Assembly (NCBI RefSeq): GCF_040581485.1
Contig: NC_090133.1
Span: forward strand, 27,058,139 to 27,122,138
Length of the DNA: 64,000 nt
Direction: 5' to 3'
DNA from: Linepithema humile
Lineage: Eukaryota > Arthropoda > Insecta > Hymenoptera > Formicidae
Shown here in pieces: positions 44,922 to 57,600 of this stretch. The notes under the pieces were generated by a model, which was given only the letters and a program-made list of their open reading frames with translations, made no database searches and was not told the origin of the DNA. Every line of letters starts with the position of its first letter. The first letter of the stretch is position 1. The translations under genes and the position numbers were made by a program.

Positions 44922-47500
44922 TGAGAGGGTGGCGGTAGTGGGAGGCGGGGGGAATGGACGTCGAAGGGACGGTAGAGGGGTAAAGCCATAAAAGTAGGGC
45001 AGTAGTGCGGTAGAGCAATCAATAGAGGTTGGATCATGGTAGGGCGGGCGGGCGGGGGAGGGGAAACGGGAGAGTATGAAACCGGAGTGCAAATTTGGTG
45101 ACGCGCGTGGATGGCCGGTGGGAGGATTGAGGGGGAAGGGGGGCAGAGTAAAAAATGGAGAAATGCTTTCTCGACGGATTCATTAATTCTTAAGCGGAAA
45201 TTCGCGCGAGCGAGACGACTTTCCTCCGAAAAGGGAGATTTATGGTTTTTATCAACAGCGCGATTTTTTTTTTTTGAAGACCTTTTCAGTTTTTGACTTG
45301 AAACTTTTAGATTTGTGCCTTTATGCAAGAACGACTTTTACGTCATTTTCTAACCGAAATAAAATACGCTGCGCAACAAGCTTTGACGAGTATAGATCCT
45401 TTTCATAGAAGAGTGAATTCCACCGAAGATAAAATGGTTACAATTCAGAATCGATTTTCCTGAAAAAGTTCTCATCTCTCCCATGAAATGTCGTACTTGT
45501 TAAGCCTCATTATGCAGCACATCTTATTTCGACTGAAAATATTAGCTGCTTTTTTTTGTATTAAGTTACAAATTTGAGAGTTTTGAAACAAAAACTGAAA
45601 ACATCACCAAAAATGAACCCGAATAATGGTTTTACAGAACGGTATGTCAAAGTGATGTAGTTTAGGAAAAAGTTATAACCAAACCGGAGCCGAAAAAGCG
45701 GCTTCCCGATTTCTAAAAATAAATAAAAATATTCATAATATTTAGAGAAAATATTTCATAATATTAATAAAAATAAATGACGGTCTCTTGTCTTAATGTT
45801 GATATTGACTTTGTGTAGCGCAGCAAAACATTGCTCCATACAGAATCATTGTTAATAGCCGATAAACAGAGAATTGATAGATTTAATTCCGCTTCGATCG
45901 AGAGAATTACTGTGGATTTACAAATAGATATACGAGATGCTCGATTCAAAATCGTTTTTCGAAGAACATCACGTTCCAAATAATATGCATAGAATGTTCG
46001 AGTAAAATCACATGAATTTAACGCACATTATTAAAAGGTCTCGTGCAATATATAAGTAGCTGTCGAGTTTGCGTAGTTCGTTGGAAAATTTGGCGCGATA
46101 AAAAAGAAAATTGATGCCCACATTTACGGATCGATCGCGACTACATATTCACGTTTCTCACAATTTCGCAGCCTGCGTGGCCTATCAATACGATAGTTTT
46201 CTACAATAAAAATGATATCTCGATACGATATCATCGAAAACAAAAACGATAATACTATCTACTTTATGTTTCAAATATCTATCTCGTGAATTTCTGAAAC
46301 AAATCTCGATTTTGTGCCGCGGAAAATGCCCTTCTCAGCTACTTTTTCCTACCGGTTTGCAAAGTTTATTTTTATTTATTTCTCCATTTTTGTGTCTTCC
46401 TTCCAAAAAATATTGCACTTTTGTTTCAAGTATGCGAAGCATAAGGAAACGCAGCCGACGGCCCGTTTCGGGAAACGAGAACGAATTACTCTCGACGACG
46501 AAAACAAAATCGGCTAAGCTAAGCGAATGGTTCGACTCTCGTCTCGCTCGTCTCATCATTGCACGAGTTGCGTGCATGCTTGCCTGCGTATACGTACGTA
46601 CATGTATACCTGTCGTGATTGTCACGACAGCGACGGCGACGACGATGAGAATGATTCGTGCGCGCGTGTGTATGCATGTGTGTATCGCGAAACGATTCGG
46701 AAAATTAAGCACCATTTCGCACAACCGGAGCGAGAAAGAGGTTATGATGCACCACCGATATCGTGACGCGACGCGAAGAAACCAACGAGTGTCGATTACC
46801 GGGGAAGACGAATGTTCTGCGATTTCGTCTCGCAGAATTCGCGTGAGATCGGCAAACAAAAATCGCCGGAGAGAGAGATGCCCGCTGATCTGTGCAAAAC
46901 AAGCACCAGTAGCAAAGTGTTTCTTAGGTTGTTTCGACGAATGTCGAAAAAAAAAGATAAAGCGTGATCGTGTCTGAAACGATGATCGTCTCGGTTTCTC
47001 GTCCTTCCTCAATCACGGTATCGGTTAGAAATATTCAAGGTACTCACCTAACTCCGAGCACTTCCACACCGTGAATTCATCATTTCAACAATTTTCATCG
47101 CTCTCGACTGCTCTCGAGTCTTGACCGCGCGTATTGTTGTTCTGTGTTTCTTTTGAAACTGCTGGTTGACCGTCAACGCTATCTGTTAGCAATTCGCAAA
47201 ACTATCTTAATTACTAGAAGATAATTTACTAGAAACATGCAAAATTATTAAATATTAGATATCCCTAGACGCACTAAATGCCGAATAGCACCATATCTAA
47301 ATTGGCGCCATAATTTCCCAAATTTAAATTTGCAGCTTTAATCTACTGGTCGCGTTGCCTTTTCTGAAATAAATAAATGATATTACTAACTTTGATCATT
47401 ACTCGAAAATTGAAAGAATTATAAAAAGACGTGCGTTCCAATTTTTTGCTATCCTCTATCCAATTAACACTTAAGTTAATTGTTTTGTTAGAATACATAT
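44301..47500. other. Non-coding DNA between encore and frazzled (part 2)
   Basis: No supported exon. Long overlapping open frames at 44320-44784 and 46312-47012 occur on both strands in CG-balanced DNA and show no domain I recognise. Confidence 0.45.
44888..44919. repeat. (GA)n microsatellite
   Basis: Perfect GA tract, purine-rich on +. Confidence 0.95.
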
Positions 47501-48429
47501 TTCTATTTTTGTTCACAATGCAGGATCCTGGAATTTTGTAAAGAACATAAAATTGTTTATTGAATATTAAGTTTTACAAATATTATCACACACTTGTTAT
47601 GAATGTTTCGTCTCGGGGCGGGCTTCTCCTTATATCGTATATCGTACAAATATAAGAATTATATTCAATAAGGGCTATGTATATATATATATAATATATA
47701 TATAAATACTCGATCATCTTATAAAGTGGCGGTGTTTGTGTATTATGTACATCGATAAGCCGACCATTCTTAATCGCGATATATTACCGTCGAATTTATA
47801 AATGCTAATACTAGGTAATTTATTTATCTACTAATTTATAAAAGCTAAAATACGGATGATCGATTCGTTGATGAGTTGTAAGAACAAGAGGTGTATTAAT
47901 ATGGTGACGGTCGAATGCAAATCAGCCTCTAAACATTTCGCACTTCGTCTTGTATTCCGGTCATAAATCCCAGCGCATAGTAGAAATCAATAAATAATAT
48001 TAATTTTATATAGATAAATATATATTTACTCTATGCTAATTATACTTTTGTGGTAAAATATTTTCACCAGGCCCTCTGCGTAGGCCTATCTTTCAATTAA
48101 AAAGTACCTGTTCGCTTTTTTTCTTCTTCATCAACAGCGCAATAGATACAACTTTCATATTTATATCATATATATACTTAATGTACAAGCTGTCTCTTTA
48201 TCGGTATAGCTCACTTATGTTTTTCTCGCGATCGTAAAAGCTTGCGTACAGCTTATAAAAGCATTAATATGAGAAACAATAATGTATTGTAAAATGTCCA
48301 CACGTATCCGAGAAAAACGTATTAACACGTTTATAAATAATATATTCTCTTTATAGTTAACTTACGAATGTAGCGCTATTTGGCGAACAGAGACCGTAAT
48401 ACACTCGAACGCTAATAATTCTTGCAGTG

Positions 48430-48453
48430 TTCTCTCTCTCTCTCTCTCTCTCT
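48430..48453. repeat. (TC)n microsatellite
   Basis: One of the few dinucleotide tracts that is pyrimidine-rich on the + strand. Confidence 0.93.
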
Positions 48454-50170
48454 TTCTCATCGAGCTAAGCCGACAACGAAAAAACTTCATTTATTCTATG
48501 TATAAATTGTATTGGGCGGTATTATCTATGTATTATCACCGGCAAGTAATACGTAATATTCCGAATTATGGTACAACATTGTTCTCTCGGCTTTTTTTAG
48601 GAAACTTGTGTTACATCGAAATTTGTGCACTACACAAGTTGTTCAGAACTCAAGTAATATATATCAAAAATTAGAGAGCCTACCTTAATTAATTAATTGT
48701 CATTTTGAAAGTTTTATAAATCATTTAAAACCTAGATATATATTATTTGATGATCAGTAAAACATGCTCGTATTGCATCTATGTTCCGCTTACTTTTCCT
48801 CTTATAATTTTATCAAAAAAAGATTAAAAATATTCATCCATTGACATACAAACGAAACATACATAATTTGATCACGAAAGAATTAAACATCGCACAATAA
48901 TTTCACAACTTTTCGCGTCTTTCACAATTCTTCACAAATTTGTTTCCAATATGTTTCACGCTGGCAAAAGTATAAACTCGATTTCTATTACTCGAGTTCC
49001 AACTAACTCGCGTACGGTACAACACCCTTAATATACAAGACTTCTGTACAATACCTCGAGTGTTATGAAAGTACAAAAGTGCTCCAAAAACGATTGAATA
49101 CGATTCGAACTTCTATTAGCATTATTATCTCGTAGCAATATGTAAAATGACAATCATTACATTTGTTCATCGTGAATTGGAGTCCAAACGCGCTTCCGCG
49201 TTAATGTTTTCTTGGAGAGTCTTTATTATTGGAAGGAAACGTATGTGTATGTACTTTGACGGATATGCATGAATGAATTGGCAGTAAATGGTTTATATAA
49301 AATGGCTTGGATATAAATATGGATATACGTGCATATACGTCGACGATTCTTCCGGTGAAAGTTTGAGCGTTGCATTAAGTTTATAAAAATCTTTCCTAAG
49401 CTGCCGGTTCCCGGTTTGTGCATCCCAAGTAAGTGAAAATACAAATTCATACGAAATATGTATATCCTACGAAAAATATTTGTATACAATTTTTTATCGA
49501 TAATACTTTAACTCGCACGAGCGACTCGCAAGAGAGATTTGAAACTTACTTTACTTCAATGGACCGTATCCGACGATAATGTAATCTTTACTGCTCTCTT
49601 ACGTAAAATAGTTTGCTTCTAGAAACGGATAGAGTGAAAGGCCCGAAAGGATGCTGCGAAATTAAATCCTGCGCGCGACTTTATGCGCCTTTCGGGAGGA
49701 AATCTAGGAGGAAAATCGATCGTTCACTTCATTATACTAAATAGTCTATAATACCCATACTCGCAATATATCCGCATTTAATTCTAAAATAATCCTTCCC
49801 AATGAGATCGTAATACTAGTTGGTGATTGCTTCAACAAAGGATACACGCACGAAATCCTTCTATAAATGCAAGCTGCCAAGGTTGTCGAGTACACAGAGC
49901 AACTTAACACCTTATCCACGCTGTTTCGCGCCGGATTTAATATTATTTATTACGGAACGCGACGAAATGAGTATCGCGTGCAATCATACACAGATCATCA
50001 AGATTTTCGTTTAAAAGTTACATTGCCGATTCGATAATGTAAAATAAAACTAATCTTTATTGTTTTACCTTATCAAATTTTAAAAATATGACATCGAAAA
50101 GATAAGTAAAATAATAAAGTAAAAAATAAATTTGCAATTCATTTCTGTGCAAAGATCCTTTTTGTATTAA

Positions 50171-50312
50171 GGACGACTATTTTCAGCGTCAACTTTAACC
50201 GGTTAAAACAGAACTCTTGTCGACAGAAGATTACTGATATGAAGAATAAAATATCGTCTTCTTTGACGATGATAGTTTATTCAGATTAGTCGACGCTGAA
50301 AATAGTTATTCC
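50171..50312. repeat. Small inverted-repeat element
   Basis: End arms share ACTATTTTCAGCGTC (15 bp, about 50176-50190) and its exact reverse complement (about 50291-50305). Inside lies a perfect 14-bp palindrome TTTAACCGGTTAAA at 50194-50207. It may be a tiny MITE or a structured 3' UTR segment. Confidence 0.7.
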
Positions 50313-51571
50313 AAACGTGAGTAACGTCGGCCTCGTCGATAAGGTGTTAACGTAGACATCTTATTAAGGCCGTCCGAAACAAAATATACAACTTTTACGG
50401 TCCTTAAAGCGTAAAACAGAGTATCGAGCGAGTTGTCAACTTGACAAAGAAAATGTTGGGATGAGTACAACAATTCATCCGTTCATAATTATTATATACT
50501 TTCTTCTAAACAAATTAATATCGTGAAAATAGAAATGTGAACAAGCGTAGCTTCCAAGTATAAAACCATACAATAAAGCTCATCGCGAAATAATTCAGAT
50601 ACAAAAATAGAATTGGAATTTTATCTAAAATTTTACCTTTCGTTTTTATTCATTTAGAACCGTAAACTGCTCGATCAAACGACGCGTGCCCCATCTTTTT
50701 TTAAAGCGTAAATATGGCAATCGTAAGCATCGACGAAAGTAACGCATTAATCGTACAAATACGAATTACGTGAATACGAGATAGCGACGAGCGACGCATG
50801 AGCTTCTCGCTGGGAGTACAAAAGCGTACTAATACAAGTTTAGTTTCTTCATTTAGGCAAGAGCACACGATTAACGTGCGCAAAAGCGCAATCGTCGGGT
50901 GTCGCACGATTAAAACCACCCTGAACTTTCACGCAGATATCGAAAAAAGACGTCGAAAGATGCTCCTTACTCGCACGGACTTGACTATATTATTATTGTA
51001 CACTGACTTTCACACATCGTAGAAAACACGCCGGAAATCGATCATGTGTAACTTACGTCCTGATCGGTATATACGCGCCCAGCACATTCACACACATGTG
51101 GTACATTGTAAACGTCTATAACACAAAGAGTGCTGGTCGAGTGGCTTTCCCGCAGCATGGTACTTGCGTGTCCGCGTTATAAAAAAAATACGCCGCAAGA
51201 ATACGCGACGCTGTCGGAATACATTGGCAAGTACAACTTTGAGTCTCACGCTCAAAACGAGCAACGCTAGTACCGGAGAGAGAGGGAGACGTCAATCGAA
51301 ATGGAATGATTCGGCGAATCGCCAATTACGACGCTTGAAAATCGAGCATTCGGATCACGCGTTAATTGCGCCGTTCATCGGCGCTAATTAACCGTTCGGT
51401 TTCTCACGCGCAATTCCGACAGTAATCGTGCGAATTAGAAGAGAAGAAAAAGAATGTGATACAAACCGTATAAAGTGCCGTGATTAATTTATCTCTCAGG
51501 TACTAACATTGAGAATGTGACCGTTGCAGTCTATCCATCAGTTAGGATGGCACAAGGTTTAGGAACCTACT

Positions 51572-51670
51572 TTAGCATTCGAATTCCGATGCTGTTATGG
51601 CATTCAGATCTTTCATAAGACCCTCTAAGTTGGCCATTTCCTGATTCAATTCTTCGGTGCTATACGAAGG
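51572..51670 (-). CDS. fra: fra last exon, P3 motif
   Basis: Encodes PSYSTEELNQEMANLEGL and continues MKDLNAITASEFEC, stop TAA at 51574-51572. This is the P3 helix, the most conserved DCC cytoplasmic motif. Confidence 0.97.
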   Translation of the reverse strand, partial: PSYSTEELNQEMANLEGLMKDLNAITASEFEC

Positions 51671-54600
51671 CTGTAAACCACAATTAGACTCGATTACGAA
51701 GCAATTCCACGTAGAGTGTCCAAAGTCAAACTTGTACTGCATCAATCAACGCAATTTTAAAAGTATCGATTCACGTTTCTCACCTTTAACCGTTCAACTT
51801 CTTCCGAGGTGTGTGCCGCGTTCGACACGGAAGCCAGACGGTTTTTCGCTAATTGCGACGTCGAGCTTTGCGGTTTCTTGTACGGGCTTCCGGACATTGT
51901 TGGCCTCACCGTCACTTGCGACACTGTAGTTATGGAGATTAGTGAGTCCGGCGTTCATCGGAGCGTAAAGTAATTAGTAAACAGTACTAACCACCGTGCT
52001 TCTGCTGCGCCGGCGTTGAAGGAGCACTCTGCGGCGGTGGTGCCGGCACGCTGAAGCTCTTAAGGGGATGTCCTTGCAGCCGCTTGCTGTTGTTCTCCAC
52101 TCCGACGGTATTATTAATCGGTTGATTACTGTTCCCGTAATGACCAGGGGCGTACTGGGCGTTTCCGGTGTACGATTGTCCGCTTGTGCCGTATGATAAC
52201 TGAAAGAGCAGGAGAGCAATTGTTGTTATGTCTGCCTGCAGCCTGAATTAATTCCGACAAAGTCAATATTAAGCATTTCGCTCTTGTTTTAAGTGAAATA
52301 ATTCATTCTTGTTCATTTATTATGCAGAATATTGCCGCAAAGTACTACGCCAATACTTATATTTTTTATCCGCAAAATGTAAAAATTAAAAAAACATAAT
52401 TTGCTAATTATTAGGCTCGTGCAAAAGGTTTATCGCTTCTTCGTGAAGATCTATTTTAAACAAAGTCGATTTTTATTCTAAAACTCGGAGTTTTTGAAAT
52501 CGAGTGTATAATATTTTGTTTTCAGCTGAAGAAATGTATTGGAATCAATGGCGATTATTTTGGTTCTTAAAAACTGATTTAAAATCCTTCAATTGTCTTC
52601 AATTTTACTTGAATAAAATTTTTACACCAATCCAACATAATCACGTACTCCGAAGTGTTATGTCTAATCTGCAAAGATTAAAGGATTCATTATATATTCG
52701 GGACCTTACTTGACTCTGTAATGGCTCGTACGAGCTAGGCATATTGCAGGAATCCGGGCTGGACTCCGGCGTCGGTTCCAGCGTGACGTGCGCCCGATTC
52801 AGGCTGTATTGCGCTACCGTGCGCGGATAGTTCTGCCTCATCGACGACGTGTCGCTGCAGGACGTGTGAATGGTCGGCTGCGACATGCTGCTGTTCACGA
52901 TCGGGGTGGCCGTAGCTATGGCTGCAACGAGTCAAGAACTTTGATACCTACATCGAAGCGGCGATTCCTAGCTGAATATTGTGCGTTTATTGTTCGTGTA
53001 TGTTTACGCAAAATGTCTCTTGTCGCAAAATAATATCGCGCTCGGAATGGCTCGGCCAATTCTCGATGTTGTACAAAAGCGACATTACACACATATCGGA
53101 TACTGCGCTATTAGGATTGACAATCCCACCACTACTTACGCTGATGCAAAGGTGTACTGTCAACGGGGAGTGTGATTAGTTTGGGTTTGTGGCTGCCGTG
53201 ACTGTGCTGTCTGCTCAGGGTCGAGCACTTCTCGTCAGTGTTACCTGATAGGAAATAAGTAGAAAGCAACGAAATAATAAAATCAGGAGAAACTGCAAAT
53301 AAAATGTACCGGGCCCTTCTCTATCTCTTTCTCTTAAGTGCACTGTGCTAACTGAAATGCAAACACCAAGTGAAATTGCCAGAACAGTGTTATAGAAACG
53401 TTATTCTTGCAAATTAATCAAACGGGATTGCTGTCGGCTTTGCGATGTGACTCAAATGTTTTTGGCGGTGTTTTGATCTGTGGCGGTGCGGCCGTGTCTT
53501 TTCCGCGATACTTACCCATGTAACTTGGCACATAAGTACGTTTATCCAGCGAGCTGGAGTTGCCGTGTACATTATCCTGACTGTATTCCGGATTGCTCGA
53601 CCTGGGTAATGTGTTGCTGGTGACACCGCTGGTCGACGCTTCGCCGTTTAACGACGATTTCTCCAGTGCTTTCAGCTCCATTTGATCGTGATGAATCCAA
53701 AGATCCGGCGGCTTGATATTCGTCTTCTGATTCGTGTCATTCATATATCTAAGAATGGTGAAAATATAATTATAAAAAACAATATAAAACAATGTACAAA
53801 AATTTATGGACAAATGTATTATAATTGAAAGTATTGAAACATAGTAATTCAATTATTATTGTTAAAATATACCCTTTCTTGCGATCTGGCGAGCTTGGAT
53901 TACGTTTACAGCACACTACAACCACGACCGATATACCGGTGACGATGACGATTGAAAAGCCCACGATGATGTAAATCAATAAATTGGAAAGGCCACGTCC
54001 ATCTGGAAAGAAATAAAAATTGTACAATATGTAAGTTTGTGCATATGCTCGATATTTTCGAAAAAGATCCAGACACAATTTTCGATTTCAATCTTTTTAA
54101 AAATGTGTAATGCAGAAATGATTTCTTATTTCCCTATTTCAAAAAGTTGTGAATATCAATGCGATAAAACATGCTTGAGTACATGCGCAATTAGAATAAA
54201 ATGATAAAGCCTAAAACGATGTCTTACCTCGACCATGCAATTCATCATAGTTATCCATGCCATTGCCTACCATAGGAATAAGAAATAAACATATAATAAT
54301 TAACACACTGAATTTGTGAGTGACAACGAAATCCAATATAGAACATATAAAGATAACATATATGCAGATAGCGCTACTTGTTTATATACAATTGGATTAA
54401 TAAACATTACATTACGCGCACATATGTTATATATATCGTACAAACATAATAATAATTAACCCTTTGTCAATAATATGCATAACATATAGATGCACAGCCA
54501 GCCTCTTATTTTTCCATTTACAATTGTATTCCATTCAGAGAGAGTTCAGAGAGACAAATAATTTTTTTAAAACAAGTGTGACAACAACAAAAATACCTAC

Positions 54601-57600
54601 TCGTTTAGCTATTTCACTACACTCTAATTTAGCCACGAAAGAGTTAATTTGTCGCGATCGAGATCAATAGATAAAAACTGGATTACTCACTTTGTGGCGT
54701 TTTAAATGAGATTGTCGTGGAGAACGGTCCGTATCCCTTTAAATTGCGAGCTTGGATCTTGAAGTAGTACATCGTGTTAGGCTGCAAACCCTTCACAACC
54801 GCGTCCACTTTGTCGCCAATGACGCCCTCCACTTGCCAGTCGCGATCCCATTTAGTATTATCGGTGGAATAAATTATGAGATAACCTAAAAACGCCGGTG
54901 ATAAGTCAATATGCTCCGCTTTTGCAATTTTTAGAAAACCTACCTGTAACTTGGCCGTTGGATTGCTTGGGAGGTTGCCATCGCAATAGAACGGAGGTCG
55001 GATGATCCTCGACGGTTTGAATAGTGAGATCCCGCGGTGCTGTGCTGGGCGCGGCTTCCTGGGTTTGATTTAGAACGACCATACTCCACGGCGAGCTCCG
55101 TTTGCCCTAAGAAAGTTCATTCTGTAGCGCACATCGGTCTTCCACACCGCGCGTCATTGACATGCGTTTCATACCTTGACCAACTTGACCGTAAACTCGT
55201 ACTGCGTGTTGGGCTTCAGATCGTGAATCATGCAGTTGAGATCGGTGGCGTTGAAATATTTGTATCTCGGACTGTTGCTGTGATGGTAGGATGTGTAACG
55301 CACCACGTAGAACCGACTATCGGTGACATACTAAAAATAAATGTGCTCGTTACGGAGATATTTTCGCCTGACCTTTCCCTCACGCGCGTCATTTTACGAG
55401 GTTTTATAAGATAATGCGATCGCATATGACGTAAACGTACTTGACTTTTCGATAAAGTCGTGTCAGTCCAATACAGCACAACGGTAGTAGCTGAGAGCAC
55501 GATAGCTTTAAGGCCAACTGGTGGTATTAAAGGCACTGCGGATTCAGATACAAAACGTTCGGGAGTTCTTATATTCGCGTACGCTGGTTGACCGTCGCCA
55601 ACGTTATTCGTTGCTCTTAAGGATATTACGTACTCCGCTGTTGGTTCTAAAGTGAAAAAAGAAAAGAATAGAAATTGGAATCAAATTAGAAACATTTTGT
55701 TCCGAAGGTAGAACTTTCGCGTCGCGTGTTTTACCTATAGGTTTGATGGCGTAAGATCGTTGCTTGCCATCGAGAATTTGAAACTCGACATCAGGATAAA
55801 ATTTGCCCCAGCCTAATTTGTACGATCTCACTTTTATGCTTGGATCTTTCGGGGGATGCCACAATACTAGTATAGAATCCGCCACAGCATTCGCTGTAAC
55901 AAGAATATTTTACAGCAAATTAGTAATTAAATTGTACTTTGTTATTTTACTGTATAAAATAAAAAAATATAAGAAATGTAAGTATATGCATTTCACTACA
56001 AATCGAATATAGATTTTATCATAATTGAAATAAATGATGTTCACCTCTTAGATTACTGGGTATATTGGGTACTTTCGTTTCGTCCAGATCGTTCTCGTAT
56101 GTTTCTATTTTCGTCCACTCCGTCCACGGCCCAGTTCCATTGACGTTGAAGGCACATATGCGAACTTGGTACACGACGTGCTTCTCAAGCCCGTTCAGCA
56201 CGTACAGACGTTGATTTCCTGTCACCGTAATCGGGGGACGGCGATGGGAATCCCCGGATTGATCGTGCGGATATTTGCGATAACGGATTTTGTAACCCGT
56301 GATAATCCCGTTCTGTCCCTTGAGCGGAGGCTCCCATCTTATGATAATACTCTAAAAACATACACATTCAACGATGTAAAACAGACAAAATTTTTAAAAT
56401 ATTGACACTCGATTCAATGCGTGTATAAATGTATTTGAATGCCGTACCGTCGAACTAGCTGCTTCTAACGTAACGTTATACGGCGGTTGCGTGGGTTGTG
56501 CGCTGTGAGTCCGAATGTCGAAATCCTTACTAAACGCGCCCGGGCCATTCTCGTTGACCGCTTGAACTCTAATACTGTATTCCGTATAAGGCACGAGATC
56601 TACCAAGTCATACGTTGTACTAGTAGTTTCACGCGTTACTTCTTCATCGTCGCCCTGAAAGTCGCGAATCGAATTAGAGACTTGCGATCGATCGTCACTT
56701 GCAATGCAATGGCACTCACCTCCATAAATGTAATAATATATTTAGATATTCGACCGTTAATAATATCCGGCTCGTTCCACGATAAAGTAATGCTCGTGCT
56801 ACTTGTCGCGTGACCCACCACCTCTTTCGGCGGTCCAGGAACATCGGCCTGAAAGATCGCACGAAATATTACAAACAGAAAGAGTGCATTAGTGAAGAAA
56901 TTTCTCAAAGATTCGAACCTCTATCAGCGTTGTGACTGGCAGTACTTCACTAGGCGCGCTGATTCCTCGAGCGTTCTGCGCGATCACATGGAACTGATAC
57001 GTCATGCCGGGCTGCAAGGTGCGTACCATGGCCTCCAGCTTCTGTTGCGTTTGGATGACTCTCTCCCTGAATGCAAAACATAAACGGCGATTAATAATTT
57101 TGAAAGTTTACAGTTCGATGATCATTTCAACGATTTATTTCTGCGGCAATGATCACCTCATGGCTCCTTCTTGCTTGAAATGAACGGAGTAATTGATGAT
57201 GTCGCCGTTCGTATTTTCCGGCTCCTGCCAGCGTAGCGTAACGAATCTCGCGTTGACGATGACGAGGCTCAGGTTCCTCGGCGGGGACGGCACACCGCCG
57301 TCAAACGCCTCATGAGTGTCCGTGCCATCTATAAAATGGGTGTCAGGATCGTAAAGGAAGTTAGGATCCTTAATCGAGCCTGGGAGGAGGTCCGCGGGAT
57401 CGTCGGAGGGACTTATGGAGAGCGGTGGGTTCGGTGTAAGCGATAACGTGTGTCCTAGGAGGGTGCTCGGATGTTGCCACGTCTTATTATACAACTGTCG
57501 GTGCTGCAATAACTTTTTCTTGGGAACTGTCTTGGGAGTTGTCGTTTTACGGGAATTCGTTCTCTCTGCATACGTGACGTTAGCATGCGGAACAGTTAAC

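Larger units (their letters stand above)
47501..51571 (-). other. Probable frazzled 3' UTR and flank
   Basis: AT-rich, no coding. It directly follows the frazzled stop on the - strand. Several AATAAA hexamers exist on that strand (TTTATT at 50056-50061, for example), so the cleavage site cannot be chosen. It holds (TA)n near 47680-47705, (TC)n at 48430-48453 and an inverted-repeat structure at 50171-50312. Confidence 0.45.

Noticed and set aside
46490..46545. Possible tRNA gene (GGTTCGACTCT resembles a B box)
   Set aside because: The A-box-like word is only about 20 bases away and no cloverleaf arms pair around it.
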